Shown piece after piece: positions 1 to 7,327 of a stretch of 64,000 nucleotides of DNA (the first letter of the stretch is position 1; each line of letters starts with the position of its first letter). The position numbers and the translations under genes were made by a program. The notes beneath the pieces are model-generated. The model ran no database searches and was not told where the DNA came from. It worked only from the letters and a program-made list of their open reading frames with translations. This DNA is from Rossellomorea aquimaris TF-12. Its GTDB lineage: Bacteria; Bacillota; Bacilli; Bacillales; Bacillaceae_B. The stretch is taken from the NCBI RefSeq assembly GCF_001648555.1, contig NZ_LQXM01000030.1, forward strand, positions 310,001 through 374,000, in the 5' to 3' direction.

Positions 1-264
1 CAACGAGGCGGCAGCAGCGTTGACGGAAGCTCAAAGGCCGAAGAGAAGCAAGTAAAGGGAACCGTCGTCAGGGTCTACAAGGAAAAAGCCGGTGAATACA
101 CTACGGTTTCATTCCTACTGGACAACGGTCAAAGCTACATTGTTTCATCTGAAAATAGCTTACTTGCCATTTATTTAAAAGAGAACGATAAGGTTAACGT
201 TACCTACTTAGATACTGGTGAAGCGTTCTTACCAGTCAAAGAAATGAAAATTGAAGGCTTGTAA
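1..264 (+). CDS. C-terminal part of an unrecognised protein (5' end outside window)
   Basis: An open frame runs from base 1 to a TAA at 262-264 and gives the last 87 residues of a protein. The fragment starts with a Gly/Ser/Lys-rich stretch, then a beta-rich segment (TVVRVYKEKAGEYTTVSFLL, then a DNGQSYIVSSEN run) and ends KEMKIEGL. It looks like a small beta-barrel or OB-like tail after a flexible linker, but I recognise no family. A hairpin followed by eight T residues lies ten bases after the stop, so it is the last gene of its transcript. Without the N-terminus the function cannot be assigned. Confidence 0.7.
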   Translation, partial: QRGGSSVDGSSKAEEKQVKGTVVRVYKEKAGEYTTVSFLLDNGQSYIVSSENSLLAIYLKENDKVNVTYLDTGEAFLPVKEMKIEGL

Positions 265-273
265 AATAGAAGA

Positions 274-306
274 AAAGACGGAATCCTCATGATTTCGTCT
301 TTTTTT
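274..306 (+). terminator. Rho-independent terminator of the first gene
   Basis: AGACGgAATC pairs with GATTtCGTCT and is followed by eight T residues. It lies between two converging genes. Confidence 0.8.
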
Positions 307-310
307 TGCA

Positions 311-877
311 TTAATATAGAAACTCCTCTGCATTTACATAGTAAATAAGATTATCCGTCCACTTCCCCTGCTCATGAATGAAGCCTTTCCTGGTACACTC
401 ATACTTCATCCCAATGCTTTCTGCCAGTTTAATAGAAGGAAGATTATCAAGGTTAATATGAGCCTCGATTCGATGGTAATTGATTTTCACATGTGCTAAT
501 TGAATGGCCGCTTTCACCGCTTCTTTCCCGTACCCTCTGCTCCAGTAGCTGTTGTGTAATATGTACCCAACTCTACCCCATTGGAAGTTGTACCTCATGA
601 GAGTAGAGAAATCAATGGTACCAATGTTGGCTCCACCCTTTCTCAAAAACACTCCTAAGATGTATACCTGATCGTTTTCGATCATCTGATTATGCTTATC
701 AATCATTTCGTTGAACCAGTATTCTGTGCACTCACTCATATCCTGATACCCTATATCATATTTATGCTGAGATGGAAGTCTATTAAGATGTTCATGGAGC
801 CAATTCTGGTAATCTCTTTTTACAAAGGGCCTTACGATTAGTCGTTCTGTTTCAATCGTTAAGTCATTATGGTTCAT
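311..877 (-). CDS. GNAT family N-acetyltransferase (RimJ/RimL-like)
   Basis: This 188-residue protein matches the single-domain GNAT fold of the RimJ/RimL branch, which moves an acetyl group from acetyl-CoA to a protein N-terminus or small amine. It opens with the typical IETERLIVRPF strand. The acetyl-CoA pyrophosphate loop is visible as YWSRGYGKEAV, followed by the AHVKINYHRIEAHINLDNLPSIKLAESIGM segment in which the family places its Asn and C-terminal beta-bulge. The ATG at 877 has a GGGGAG Shine-Dalgarno nine bases upstream. It appears monocistronic. The substrate cannot be predicted. Confidence 0.85.
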   Translation of the reverse strand: MNHNDLTIETERLIVRPFVKRDYQNWLHEHLNRLPSQHKYDIGYQDMSECTEYWFNEMIDKHNQMIENDQVYILGVFLRKGGANIGTIDFSTLMRYNFQWGRVGYILHNSYWSRGYGKEAVKAAIQLAHVKINYHRIEAHINLDNLPSIKLAESIGMKYECTRKGFIHEQGKWTDNLIYYVNAEEFLY

Positions 878-964
878 GGGACACCGCTCCCCTCCGTTTG
901 ATTATGACTAAAGTATACCATGGATGTAAAAGAGCGTTCCTCATCTGAGAAACGCTCCAGGAAC

Positions 965-1135
965 CTACTTTTCATCCCATTCTTCCTCTAATTCTTTTTC
1001 AATCTGCTCATCGGTTAAGAAGTCTTCATCCTGACGTTTCACGTGCTCAGTGATGGTGTTCAATTTGGCATGAATGACCCAAAGGCTGATTACTACATAT
1101 AGCATAAATAAAACAAAGATGATTTCCACTTCCAT
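965..1135 (-). CDS. small single-span membrane protein
   Basis: A 56-residue protein with an N-terminal membrane span (EIIFVLFMLYVVISLWVIHA) followed by a short highly charged cytoplasmic tail rich in Asp, Glu and Lys, ending EEEWDEK. I start it at the ATG at 1135 because a strong GGAGG lies seven bases upstream; a longer frame exists but would place that ribosome binding site inside the gene. It belongs to no family I recognise. It sits downstream of proS on the same strand but about 200 bases away. Confidence 0.6.
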   Translation of the reverse strand: MEVEIIFVLFMLYVVISLWVIHAKLNTITEHVKRQDEDFLTDEQIEKELEEEWDEK

Positions 1136-1352
1136 ATAATCGCCTCCTTTACCTATGTTTATTAAAAACAATCGGTAAATAGACGACTTATCCTAGAAAA
1201 AGGTGGGAAGAACCAGATCTTTTTTTAAAGCTGTTTTCGTAAACTTTGTTGGTATTGAAAAAACGAGTAATAATTGATTTCCTCACCAATCAACTTAGTG
1301 TAGAAATCAACGATAAGCTTAACATTAGAATATCCCTTCCGGAAAGATCCTT

Positions 1353-2783
1353 TTAATATGCTTTCGCCCAATATACCAAATGCTTCGATTCTTTGTCGCA
1401 GCAGATACACGTATCAGAAAGAGACTCCTGTGCAAACGGTATGCATCTTGACGTAGCACTTGTTTCTTCTTTGATTTTATCCTCGCAAGCTTCGTCTCCA
1501 CACCACATGGCTTTGACGAACCCGCCCTTGGTTCGAATGGTTTCTGTAAACTCTTTGAAAGTTTTTGCTACGGTCGTTTGTTCTTCCCGATGATCTCTTG
1601 CTTTTTCCAATAAATGAATTTGGATGTCGGTTAGCAATTCGGCTACTTTTTCTTCTAATTCACTTACTGGCACAGTAATCTTTTCACCTGTATCTCTTCT
1701 TGCCAGAATAACTTGACCATTCTCTATGTCTCGTGGTCCTACTTCAAGTCGTAATGGGATTCCCTTCATTTCGTATTCATTAAACTTCCAGCCTGGCTTC
1801 TTGTCACTTGCATCGATATCGACTCGAGCAACAGAAGACAGCTGGTCTTTTAAGGCATAAGCAAAATCGAGAACCCCTTCCTTGTGTTGAGCAATCGGAA
1901 CAATCATCAGTTGAGTCGGAGCAATTCTTGGTGGTACGACGAGGCCTCTGTCGTCACCGTGGACCATAATCATGGCTCCGATAATTCGAGTCGTGAATCC
2001 CCAGGATGTTTGCTGTACATATTGGAGCTTTCCTTCTCGATCGGTGAACTGAATGCCAAATGCTTTGGCAAAACCATCTCCTAAGTGATGGGATGTTCCT
2101 GATTGAAGGGCCTTTCCGTCATGCATTAAGCTTTCGATGGTATAGGTGTATGTTGCACCTGCAAACTTTTCTTTCTCCGTTTTTTGACCTTTGATAACAG
2201 GAATCGCAAGTAATTCCTCACATAGCTCTCCATATACCTCAAGCATTTTCAGGGTTTCTTCATGTGCATCCTCATGGGTTTCGTGACATGTATGTCCCTC
2301 CTGCCACAAAAATTCCAGTGTGCGAAGAAATGGACGTGTAGTCTTTTCCCACCGAACCACATTGGCCCATTGATTGTATAGCTTAGGCAGATCTCGATAG
2401 GAATGAATAATGTTTTTGTAATGCTCACCAAACAGTACTTCTGACGTTGGGCGGACGCATAATCGTTCAGCTAACTCCTCTTCTCCACCATGTGTCACCC
2501 ATGCTACTTCAGGTGCAAAGCCTTCAATATGATCCTTCTCTCGCTGGAGCAGGCTTTCAGGAATAAACAATGGCATATACACATTTTCATGGCCTGTTTC
2601 TTTAATTTTTACATCCAGAGCATTCTTAATATTTTCCCAAATGGCGTACCCGTAAGGTCGAATGATCATGGAGCCTCGCACGCTTGAGTAATCAATAAGC
2701 TCTGCTTTCGTAACCACATCAGTATACCATTGGGCGAAGTCTTCCTTCATTCCCGTTACATTTTTCACAAATTCCTTTGCCAT
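1353..2783 (-). CDS. proS: prolyl-tRNA synthetase, archaeal/eukaryotic type (ProS2-like)
   Basis: Charges tRNA-Pro with proline. The 476-residue length and layout fit the short ProRS type without the editing insertion, unlike the about 565-residue type of B. subtilis; B. cereus carries this short form as a second enzyme. Class II motif 2 is seen as [17 protein letters not shown] and motif 3 around [14 protein letters not shown]. The C-terminal domain has a cysteine set (CGDEAC, then CIC.C) resembling the family zinc site and ends in the usual aromatic tail WAKAY. The start is the ATG at 2783, seven bases after GAGGTG; an in-frame GTG nine bases upstream lacks a ribosome binding site. A T-box leader with a CCT proline specifier precedes it, so low charging of tRNA-Pro should raise expression. 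Confidence 0.95.
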   Translation of the reverse strand: MAKEFVKNVTGMKEDFAQWYTDVVTKAELIDYSSVRGSMIIRPYGYAIWENIKNALDVKIKETGHENVYMPLFIPESLLQREKDHIEGFAPEVAWVTHGGEEELAERLCVRPTSEVLFGEHYKNIIHSYRDLPKLYNQWANVVRWEKTTRPFLRTLEFLWQEGHTCHETHEDAHEETLKMLEVYGELCEELLAIPVIKGQKTEKEKFAGATYTYTIESLMHDGKALQSGTSHHLGDGFAKAFGIQFTDREGKLQYVQQTSWGFTTRIIGAMIMVHGDDRGLVVPPRIAPTQLMIVPIAQHKEGVLDFAYALKDQLSSVARVDIDASDKKPGWKFNEYEMKGIPLRLEVGPRDIENGQVILARRDTGEKITVPVSELEEKVAELLTDIQIHLLEKARDHREEQTTVAKTFKEFTETIRTKGGFVKAMWCGDEACEDKIKEETSATSRCIPFAQESLSDTCICCDKESKHLVYWAKAY

Positions 2784-2805
2784 TGTAAGCACCTCTTTTT
2801 TATAA

Positions 2806-3020
2806 AATAAAAAAAGCCCTACTTCTCATTAGGGACCATTTCCGGCGGTACCACCCTAATTCAAAGCAAAGCTTTACTCTCATACATGATAACGGTATTG
2901 AACCGCTGATAAATCAGAACTTAGAGGCAGGTTCAAACGGTTGTCAGTAGGAGCTTTTCACCACACGGCTCCCTCTCTAAAAAGACAAGATCATTTTACT
3001 AATCCTCGGCATTGTTTCAA
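2806..3020 (-). promoter_or_regulatory. T-box leader of proS, proline specifier CCT
   Basis: Read on the minus strand, the conserved T-box sequence AGGGTGGTACCGCCG lies at 2843-2857. It is followed by a terminator hairpin (GTCCCTA/TAGGGC) and a run of seven T. Upstream is a stem I region with the AGAGAGGGAGCC and GTGGTGAAA elements typical of T-boxes. The 3' side of stem I reads GAACCTGCCTC; the triplet after GAA is CCT, a proline codon, which agrees with the downstream gene. The 5' end is approximate. Confidence 0.93.
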
Positions 3021-3068
3021 CTATTTTAGATGATTATATAGAGATTTCTTATATGTGTCAATCACTGT

Positions 3069-3581
3069 TTATTCACCGGACATAACGGGATTCACTTCAA
3101 GATTCACGAAATCCCCATCATGGATTGCATAGAATAATCGTGAATCCTTTGAAATACTTAATTCTCTTTGAGGTCCGTCCCCGGAAAGGAGTATTTTTTC
3201 GATGGTGTAGTCGTAGGCTTTGCCTGCGAGTATGGGAACTTTGAGACCGGACTCTGTGATGTAATCGAATCCTACTGTTGTGAAGTTGCTTTCTCCTTCG
3301 AAGCCATGACCAGGACTACTTCTATACCAGCTATAACCTTTTTCCCCTTTAGTTATACTAGCCACCCATAGAGAACCGTCTCGCGAATAGAAAACAAGGG
3401 TCTCCCCTTCGACCTCTTTTGTTGATAGAAGTTCTGTTTTAGCAGTGGAATCCTCTACTTCACTATTTAATCCATATTCAATGGCTTCTTTTTTTGTATC
3501 AAACCATTGAGTGGAATCTTCCTCACTACAAGCTCCTAATAGAAGCATCATCACAAGAAACATGCTGGATATTTTTTTCAT
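3069..3581 (-). CDS. predicted lipoprotein, unknown function
   Basis: A 170-residue protein with a type II signal peptide (MKKISSMFLVMMLLLGAC; lipobox LGAC), so it should be anchored to the outer face of the membrane through Cys18. The rest is a compact soluble domain with no family I recognise, starting with a motif resembling short extracytoplasmic sensor domains (WFDTKKEAIEYGL). The ATG has GGGAG eight bases upstream. Only 30 bases separate it from the MFS gene upstream on the same strand, with no terminator seen between, so both probably share the T-box-controlled transcript. Its coding sequence contains AGGTCCGTCCCC, close to a repeated intergenic word of this genome. Confidence 0.75.
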   Translation of the reverse strand: MKKISSMFLVMMLLLGACSEEDSTQWFDTKKEAIEYGLNSEVEDSTAKTELLSTKEVEGETLVFYSRDGSLWVASITKGEKGYSWYRSSPGHGFEGESNFTTVGFDYITESGLKVPILAGKAYDYTIEKILLSGDGPQRELSISKDSRLFYAIHDGDFVNLEVNPVMSGE

Positions 3582-3611
3582 AGCTTCACTCCCTTATTCT
3601 CATTGTAACCT

Positions 3612-4826
3612 TTATACATTTATTTTCCATAAAATTCCGTTATTTAATTTCTTTGGGTACAAGCTGTAAAAACAAAGAATGATGGTAACAATCAACATTG
3701 TTAAACAACCGGTTATGACCATGGTCTCAAGGGAGATCAGGTGGGCTAAAACTCCAATCAATATAGTCGTGATGATGACGAGCACTCCCTCGATCAATCC
3801 ATATATACTCCCTACTCTCCCCATGATCTCCACAGGGATGTTATTTTGGTAAAAGGTTTGAAAGCCTGTGTTAGCAAAGGCGAGGGCAAAGGATAAAACA
3901 AAGACTCCTATCGCTGCTAATGTGAATCCGTTTGAAATCGAATACACCACATAACCAGCCGAAACCATAACAGAGCCGATTCCAATCAGCAATGAAGGTT
4001 GAAGCCTTTTGACAAATACAGTATTCACAATGGACCCGACGACAAATCCACCTCCAGCAATACTGACAAGATACCCGTACGTACTGTTTGAAAGGGAAAG
4101 AACTTCTTTTGAAAAAGCAGCTTCAAGGGAATCCACCGCTGCTGTCATCACCAGCATAAGGCTGAATAAAAAGCATATGAGCATCACATAGGTATGACGA
4201 AGACTAAAGCTCCATACTACTTGCCAATCCTTTTTTAAAAGTTCAATGGAAACGGTATTGCCTGCGGTATGCTCTGTATCAAGATTAGGCAAAAGCAATG
4301 TGATCATTCCCGACAAAATTAATGCCAGAGCATTCATATAGAGAGCAAATACAGGGGTCCCAATGATAAATAATACCCCTGCAATGGCTGGACCTATAAG
4401 AAAAGCACCTGAACCGATCAGTGTTTTAAGTGCGTTAAAACGCTGTCTGCTTTCTGCTGGAATCAGCTTCGTCATATACGTGATAGATGTAGGATAAAAC
4501 ATGGCACTTGCCATATTGATGATAAATACAACGGCATACATCAATTCCATAGAAGAGATGAATGGCAATGTCCCGATCAATGCTCCCCTAAACAAATCCA
4601 GAGCTACCATTGCATTACGTTTGTTCATTCGATCGATAACACTTCCTGCCCAGCTGTTTGTAAAAAGAGCTGCTAATGGTTTTAAAACGTATAAAATACC
4701 AACAGCAAGAGCTGAACCACTTTCATCCAGGACAATTAAGTTTAGAGCGATAAGATAAATCCATGCCCCCACATTCGATATTCCGATTCCGAGCAACAGT
4801 AACAATGGATATTTTCCTTTTTTCAT
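3612..4826 (-). CDS. MFS transporter (MFS_3/EntS-type exporter), T-box controlled
   Basis: A 404-residue, about 12-span major facilitator with strong resemblance to the MFS_3 group (enterobactin-exporter-like and drug-exporter-like proteins), including the loop WAGSVIDRMNKRNAMVALD after span 2. Such proteins usually export small molecules by proton antiport; the substrate is not predictable. I start it at the ATG at 4826, eight bases after GGGAGG. A longer frame reaching 4886 is rejected because it would translate through the T-box terminator hairpin. The leader T-box puts this transporter under control of an uncharged tRNA, most likely tRNA-Pro. That is unusual for an exporter-type MFS and suggests it moves proline, a peptide or a proline-linked compound. 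Confidence 0.85.
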   Translation of the reverse strand: MKKGKYPLLLLLGIGISNVGAWIYLIALNLIVLDESGSALAVGILYVLKPLAALFTNSWAGSVIDRMNKRNAMVALDLFRGALIGTLPFISSMELMYAVVFIINMASAMFYPTSITYMTKLIPAESRQRFNALKTLIGSGAFLIGPAIAGVLFIIGTPVFALYMNALALILSGMITLLLPNLDTEHTAGNTVSIELLKKDWQVVWSFSLRHTYVMLICFLFSLMLVMTAAVDSLEAAFSKEVLSLSNSTYGYLVSIAGGGFVVGSIVNTVFVKRLQPSLLIGIGSVMVSAGYVVYSISNGFTLAAIGVFVLSFALAFANTGFQTFYQNNIPVEIMGRVGSIYGLIEGVLVIITTILIGVLAHLISLETMVITGCLTMLIVTIILCFYSLYPKKLNNGILWKINV

Positions 4827-4860
4827 GTGAATTCCTCCCGCGATATGATTAAACCAATAA

Positions 4861-5135
4861 AAAAATCCCACCCCCAAGACATTCATCTTGGGGGCGAGAT
4901 TTGTATCGCGGTGCCACCCCAGTTTATTAATATGTCACCATATTAACCTTTTCGGGTACGGCAAAAATAAGCTTATACCCTAGCTCTATAACAGGAGCTC
5001 CTGTCACATCATCACCAATTTAGTTCCAATGTGCTGCTCAGAGTCTTGGTTCAACAACGTCCCTCTTGCTCCCTTTCAGCTACCGGAGCTCTCTGTAAAG
5101 AATTCAGCCATCTAATCTTCTCGTCATCGCGTTTT
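4861..5135 (-). promoter_or_regulatory. T-box leader in front of the MFS transporter, probable proline specifier CCA
   Basis: On the minus strand the T-box sequence GGGGTGGCACCGCGA lies at 4906-4920, followed by a strong terminator hairpin (CCCCCAAGA/TCTTGGGGG, 4869-4895) and T residues. Stem I elements are present: the CAGAGAGCTCCGGTAGCTGAAAGG region and, on its 3' side, GTTGAACCAAGACTC. Aligned with the proS leader of this window, where GAA is followed by the specifier CCT, the specifier here is CCA, also proline. The specifier call is an inference from that alignment; ACC (Thr) or AAG (Lys) would result from a shifted reading. Confidence 0.9.
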
Positions 5136-5180
5136 GTTAATTTTTACTATATTATCATGTTACCATTTTTGTGTAAATGT

Positions 5181-5981
5181 TTAATTTTCAGCTTTTTCAG
5201 CCTCTGATAAAATAAAGTCATCTTCAAGCTTCCACCCATAACGCACATTATAAAATTCCCCATTGTTCATTTGTTCCCATAAGACTTTATTTCTTACCTC
5301 GATTTTAATGAAGTCACTCTTTTTAGCATACTTCCTTGGTGTACGAATATCCATTACAACATAATGCTTTTCACCGATGACTTCTTTATCTATCACTTGT
5401 CCTTTTGCAAACACATGATCCACAATAAACGGGACCGTGAGTAGTGTGATTTCCGTCGCCATTTCATCCTTCTCTTTCCTGCATCCTTGAAGTACATACT
5501 TTCCATAATCACGATTTTCACCGTACTCCAACTCTTCGCACTCATGCTTTCCAATGAAATCCCCATCAACCTTAAAGGTAAGGTCGAAATTATTACCATC
5601 GAAGCGAACATGGTGAATCCCTTCCTGGCCCTCTATCCCAAAAGAGATAACCTTGATTTCCGCTTTCTTCTTATTTTTAACCTTTTTATAAAATGACTCG
5701 AAATCCTCCAGGTTTTCAACCTCGTCGAACCCCCTAGTGACTTCCTTCACTTCATCACCAGGGAACGGGTTAAATTCGCCCTTTACCAAACCATAAATGA
5801 GGACAATCACCAGTATAATCCCAAAGCTTACAAAAGGGGCATACCATCGACGTCGGTACTCCTTTTTGTTCTTTTGGGATACCTTTTTCCGTACCTCATC
5901 CTTCATTTGATGGGTAAATTCAAACCCATTTAACCCTTCCTCCGTCATTTTTTTGATCTGATTCTGAAGCTCCCTATCCAT
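5181..5981 (-). CDS. ECF anti-sigma factor, single-span membrane protein (pair 1)
   Basis: A 266-residue protein with a cytoplasmic N-terminus (residues 1-46), one membrane span at about 47-67 (YAPFVSFGIILVIVLIYGLVKG) and an extracytoplasmic domain of about 195 residues. The N-terminal GLNGFEFTHQMKDEVRKKV resembles the same region of the anti-sigma at 43.5-44.1 kb. By position and topology it should sequester the sigma factor encoded just upstream and release it on an envelope signal. It starts at the ATG at 5981, after a GGGGGG run, and overlaps the sigma gene by eight bases, pointing to coupled translation. The function is inferred from architecture and context; no classical zinc-finger motif is seen. 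Confidence 0.75.
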   Translation of the reverse strand: MDRELQNQIKKMTEEGLNGFEFTHQMKDEVRKKVSQKNKKEYRRRWYAPFVSFGIILVIVLIYGLVKGEFNPFPGDEVKEVTRGFDEVENLEDFESFYKKVKNKKKAEIKVISFGIEGQEGIHHVRFDGNNFDLTFKVDGDFIGKHECEELEYGENRDYGKYVLQGCRKEKDEMATEITLLTVPFIVDHVFAKGQVIDKEVIGEKHYVVMDIRTPRKYAKKSDFIKIEVRNKVLWEQMNNGEFYNVRYGWKLEDDFILSEAEKAEN

Positions 5982-6519
5982 CCTGATGCCCCCCTTTCGG
6001 ATACATTTTATGTAATCGCCGTTTTCCATTTTTCAATCGGGTTTTCACTGTATTTGCATTGATATGTAAACATTCAGCTATTTCATTGATCTTCAGCTCT
6101 TCATAATAGTATAAAAATAATACCTCTCGATACTTTACAGGTAAGGATAATAAATGAGCATGAAGCTCCTTGCTGCTTTCATTTTGTATAGCAAGTGATT
6201 CAGGGATATCCCGCTCCTTGAGCAATTCACTTACCTTATTCGAAATTAAAACTTTCCTCGTGTCCCACCTCTTTAAATGGTCTTTGCTTTGATTAATGGC
6301 AATTCGTATAATCCACGTTTTAAGGGAAGATTCGCCTCTAAACTCATCATATTTTTGATAAAACTTCACAAACACCTCTTGAGCAATATCCTCAGCAAGG
6401 CCGTAATCCTTCACATATGAATAGGCAAGATACAACACCTCATTGCCATATTCGTTCATGACGTTTTCTAGTAATTCATCTTTTGATCTTTCGATTGGTT
6501 GCTTAAGGTTATCCCTCAA
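5974..6519 (-). CDS. ECF RNA polymerase sigma factor (pair 1)
   Basis: A 181-residue sigma-70 family protein of ECF type. Region 2 is seen as VLYLAYSYVKDYGLAEDIAQEVFVKFYQKYDEF...SSLKTWIIRIAINQSKDHLKR and region 4 as LPVKYREVLFLYYYEELKINEIAECLHINANTVKTRLKNGKRRL. It is closely similar to the sigma factor at 44.1-44.7 kb. An ECF-like promoter (CAAAC-N16-CGTC) lies about 30 bases before the ATG and is matched at the paralogous locus, so the gene probably activates its own transcription. It overlaps the downstream anti-sigma gene by eight bases. Confidence 0.93.
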   Translation of the reverse strand: MRDNLKQPIERSKDELLENVMNEYGNEVLYLAYSYVKDYGLAEDIAQEVFVKFYQKYDEFRGESSLKTWIIRIAINQSKDHLKRWDTRKVLISNKVSELLKERDIPESLAIQNESSKELHAHLLSLPVKYREVLFLYYYEELKINEIAECLHINANTVKTRLKNGKRRLHKMYPKGGHQDG

Positions 6520-6558
6520 TGTGTCATCACCTCTGCTCTACTTCCCTTGTATACTTTT

Positions 6559-6584
6559 GACGAGGCTAGGGGGAAAAAGTTTGA
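6559..6584 (-). promoter_or_regulatory. probable autoregulatory ECF promoter of sigma pair 1
   Basis: Minus strand: TCAAAC (6579-6584), TTTTTCCCCCTAGCCT as a 16-base spacer, then CGTC (6559-6562). The AAAC/CGTC pattern is typical of Bacillus ECF promoters. The second sigma locus has CCAAAC-TTTTTTCC...-CGTC at the same distance from its start codon. Confidence 0.65.
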
Positions 6585-6590
6585 TTTTAT

Positions 6591-6700
6591 TTTTCCTGCC
6601 GATTTGGTGAAATACGTTCCATATTTTTGATTTACATTCCAAAATTTCATTTTTCATTCCATTTTTAAAATTTACGTTCCAAAAACTCTATATATCTGCC
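6591..6700. repeat. array of ~10-bp cores with 20-bp period (core like TTTACGTTCC)
   Basis: Successive 20-base units begin aatacgttcc (6611), tttacattcc (6631), ttttcattcc (6651) and tttacgttcc (6671), each followed by about ten unrelated, AT-rich bases. Weaker units ending in CTGCC flank it at 6591 and 6691. The array lies just upstream of the sigma pair 1 promoter. It resembles four other constant-period arrays in this window that have different core words. Confidence 0.7.
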
Positions 6701-6762
6701 ATTCTACATTTTTCGACACAAAAAAAGAGCGCTCCTCAGCACTCTTCTCTTCCCTGTCATGA

Positions 6763-6963
6763 TTAGCTACCCATTTTACGACGAGTATTGCTAGGCTTCT
6801 TCGTTTGCTGACTTTGCATGCGCTGGTTTGAAGCCTGGCCATTGTTCGCTTGCTTTCCTTTGCCTTGTGCTTCTTTCTTCTTAGCCAGCTGTTGCTTCAT
6901 CGCTTCTTGCAGGCTGATTTTCTTTTTTTCCGGCTGTATTGTTTGATCATTATTATTAGACAT
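6763..6963 (-). CDS. small basic Gln/Lys-rich protein
   Basis: A 66-residue, very hydrophilic protein rich in Lys, Gln and Asn (ISLQEAMKQQLAKKKEAQGKGKQANN...), ending RRKMGS. There is no signal peptide or membrane span, so it is probably cytoplasmic and partly disordered. The start is the ATG at 6963 with GGAG seven bases upstream; a longer frame to 7035 has no ribosome binding site. I recognise no family. Small Lys/Gln-rich proteins of this kind occur in sporulating Bacillaceae, but nothing here shows a spore role. Confidence 0.6.
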   Translation of the reverse strand: MSNNNDQTIQPEKKKISLQEAMKQQLAKKKEAQGKGKQANNGQASNQRMQSQQTKKPSNTRRKMGS

Positions 6964-7065
6964 AATGTAATCTCCTTCTGAGACAACTATTTTTTGACTC
7001 TTTTTCATTATAATACAAGCGTTGACAGAAAACATCTGGATAATTCAAATGTTCCTTAAGCAACC

Positions 7066-7100
7066 AAAAAAAAGACCAACCCTCTAAGGGATTGGTCTCT
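7066..7100 (-). terminator. terminator of the 34-residue gene
   Basis: Minus strand: ACCAATCCCTTAGAGGGTTGGT hairpin followed by eight T residues, six bases after the stop of the small gene at 7106-7210. Confidence 0.75.
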
Positions 7101-7105
7101 ACCTA

Positions 7106-7210
7106 CTAGTGATATCCATTCTGCCCATTTGCAGAGCTGGAGGTTTTGTTTTTTGGTTTGTGTTTGCTGTTTTGCTTTGTTCCGCCGTCTTTTTTCGTTT
7201 TCTTTGTCAC
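7106..7210 (-). CDS. 34-residue basic protein
   Basis: A GTG at 7210 with GGAG eight to nine bases upstream opens a frame for 34 residues: VTKKTKKDGGTKQNSKHKP followed by a Ser/Asn/Gln-rich tail ending NGYH. A good terminator follows directly, which argues for a real transcription unit. The composition (Lys, Asn, Ser, Gly; no hydrophobic stretch) resembles small spore or coat-associated peptides of Bacillaceae, but I cannot name a family. A longer frame covering this stretch is an out-of-frame shadow of the cstA end. Confidence 0.45.
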   Translation of the reverse strand: MTKKTKKDGGTKQNSKHKPKNKTSSSANGQNGYH

Positions 7211-7280
7211 GTTGAATCACTCCTATTGAATGGTGTAAGCAAGGAAAACTGATCGTTGGTGAAGCATTCTTATTTTGCAC

Positions 7281-7327
7281 CAAAAAAGAAAAGAGTTTCC
7301 CGGTAATTTCCGGAAAACCCTTTTCCA
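7281..7327 (-). terminator. terminator of cstA
   Basis: Minus strand: GGGTTTTCCGG, loop AAATTA, CCGGGAAACTC, then CTTTTCTTTTTT. It begins directly after the cstA stop codon. Confidence 0.75.

Noticed and set aside
1225..1410. 61-codon minus-strand frame overlapping the proS end, with a protein-like tail
   Set aside because: No ribosome binding site or start of its own. It may be a remnant of a former gene end downstream of proS, but the evidence is too thin.
4826..4886. N-terminal extension of the T-box-controlled MFS protein
   Set aside because: It would translate the T-box terminator hairpin; the ATG at 4826 has its own GGGAGG.
6591..6700. Periodic arrays as CRISPR arrays
   Set aside because: Cores (~10 bp) and spacers (~10-14 bp) are far too short, cores are degenerate, and no cas genes are present.
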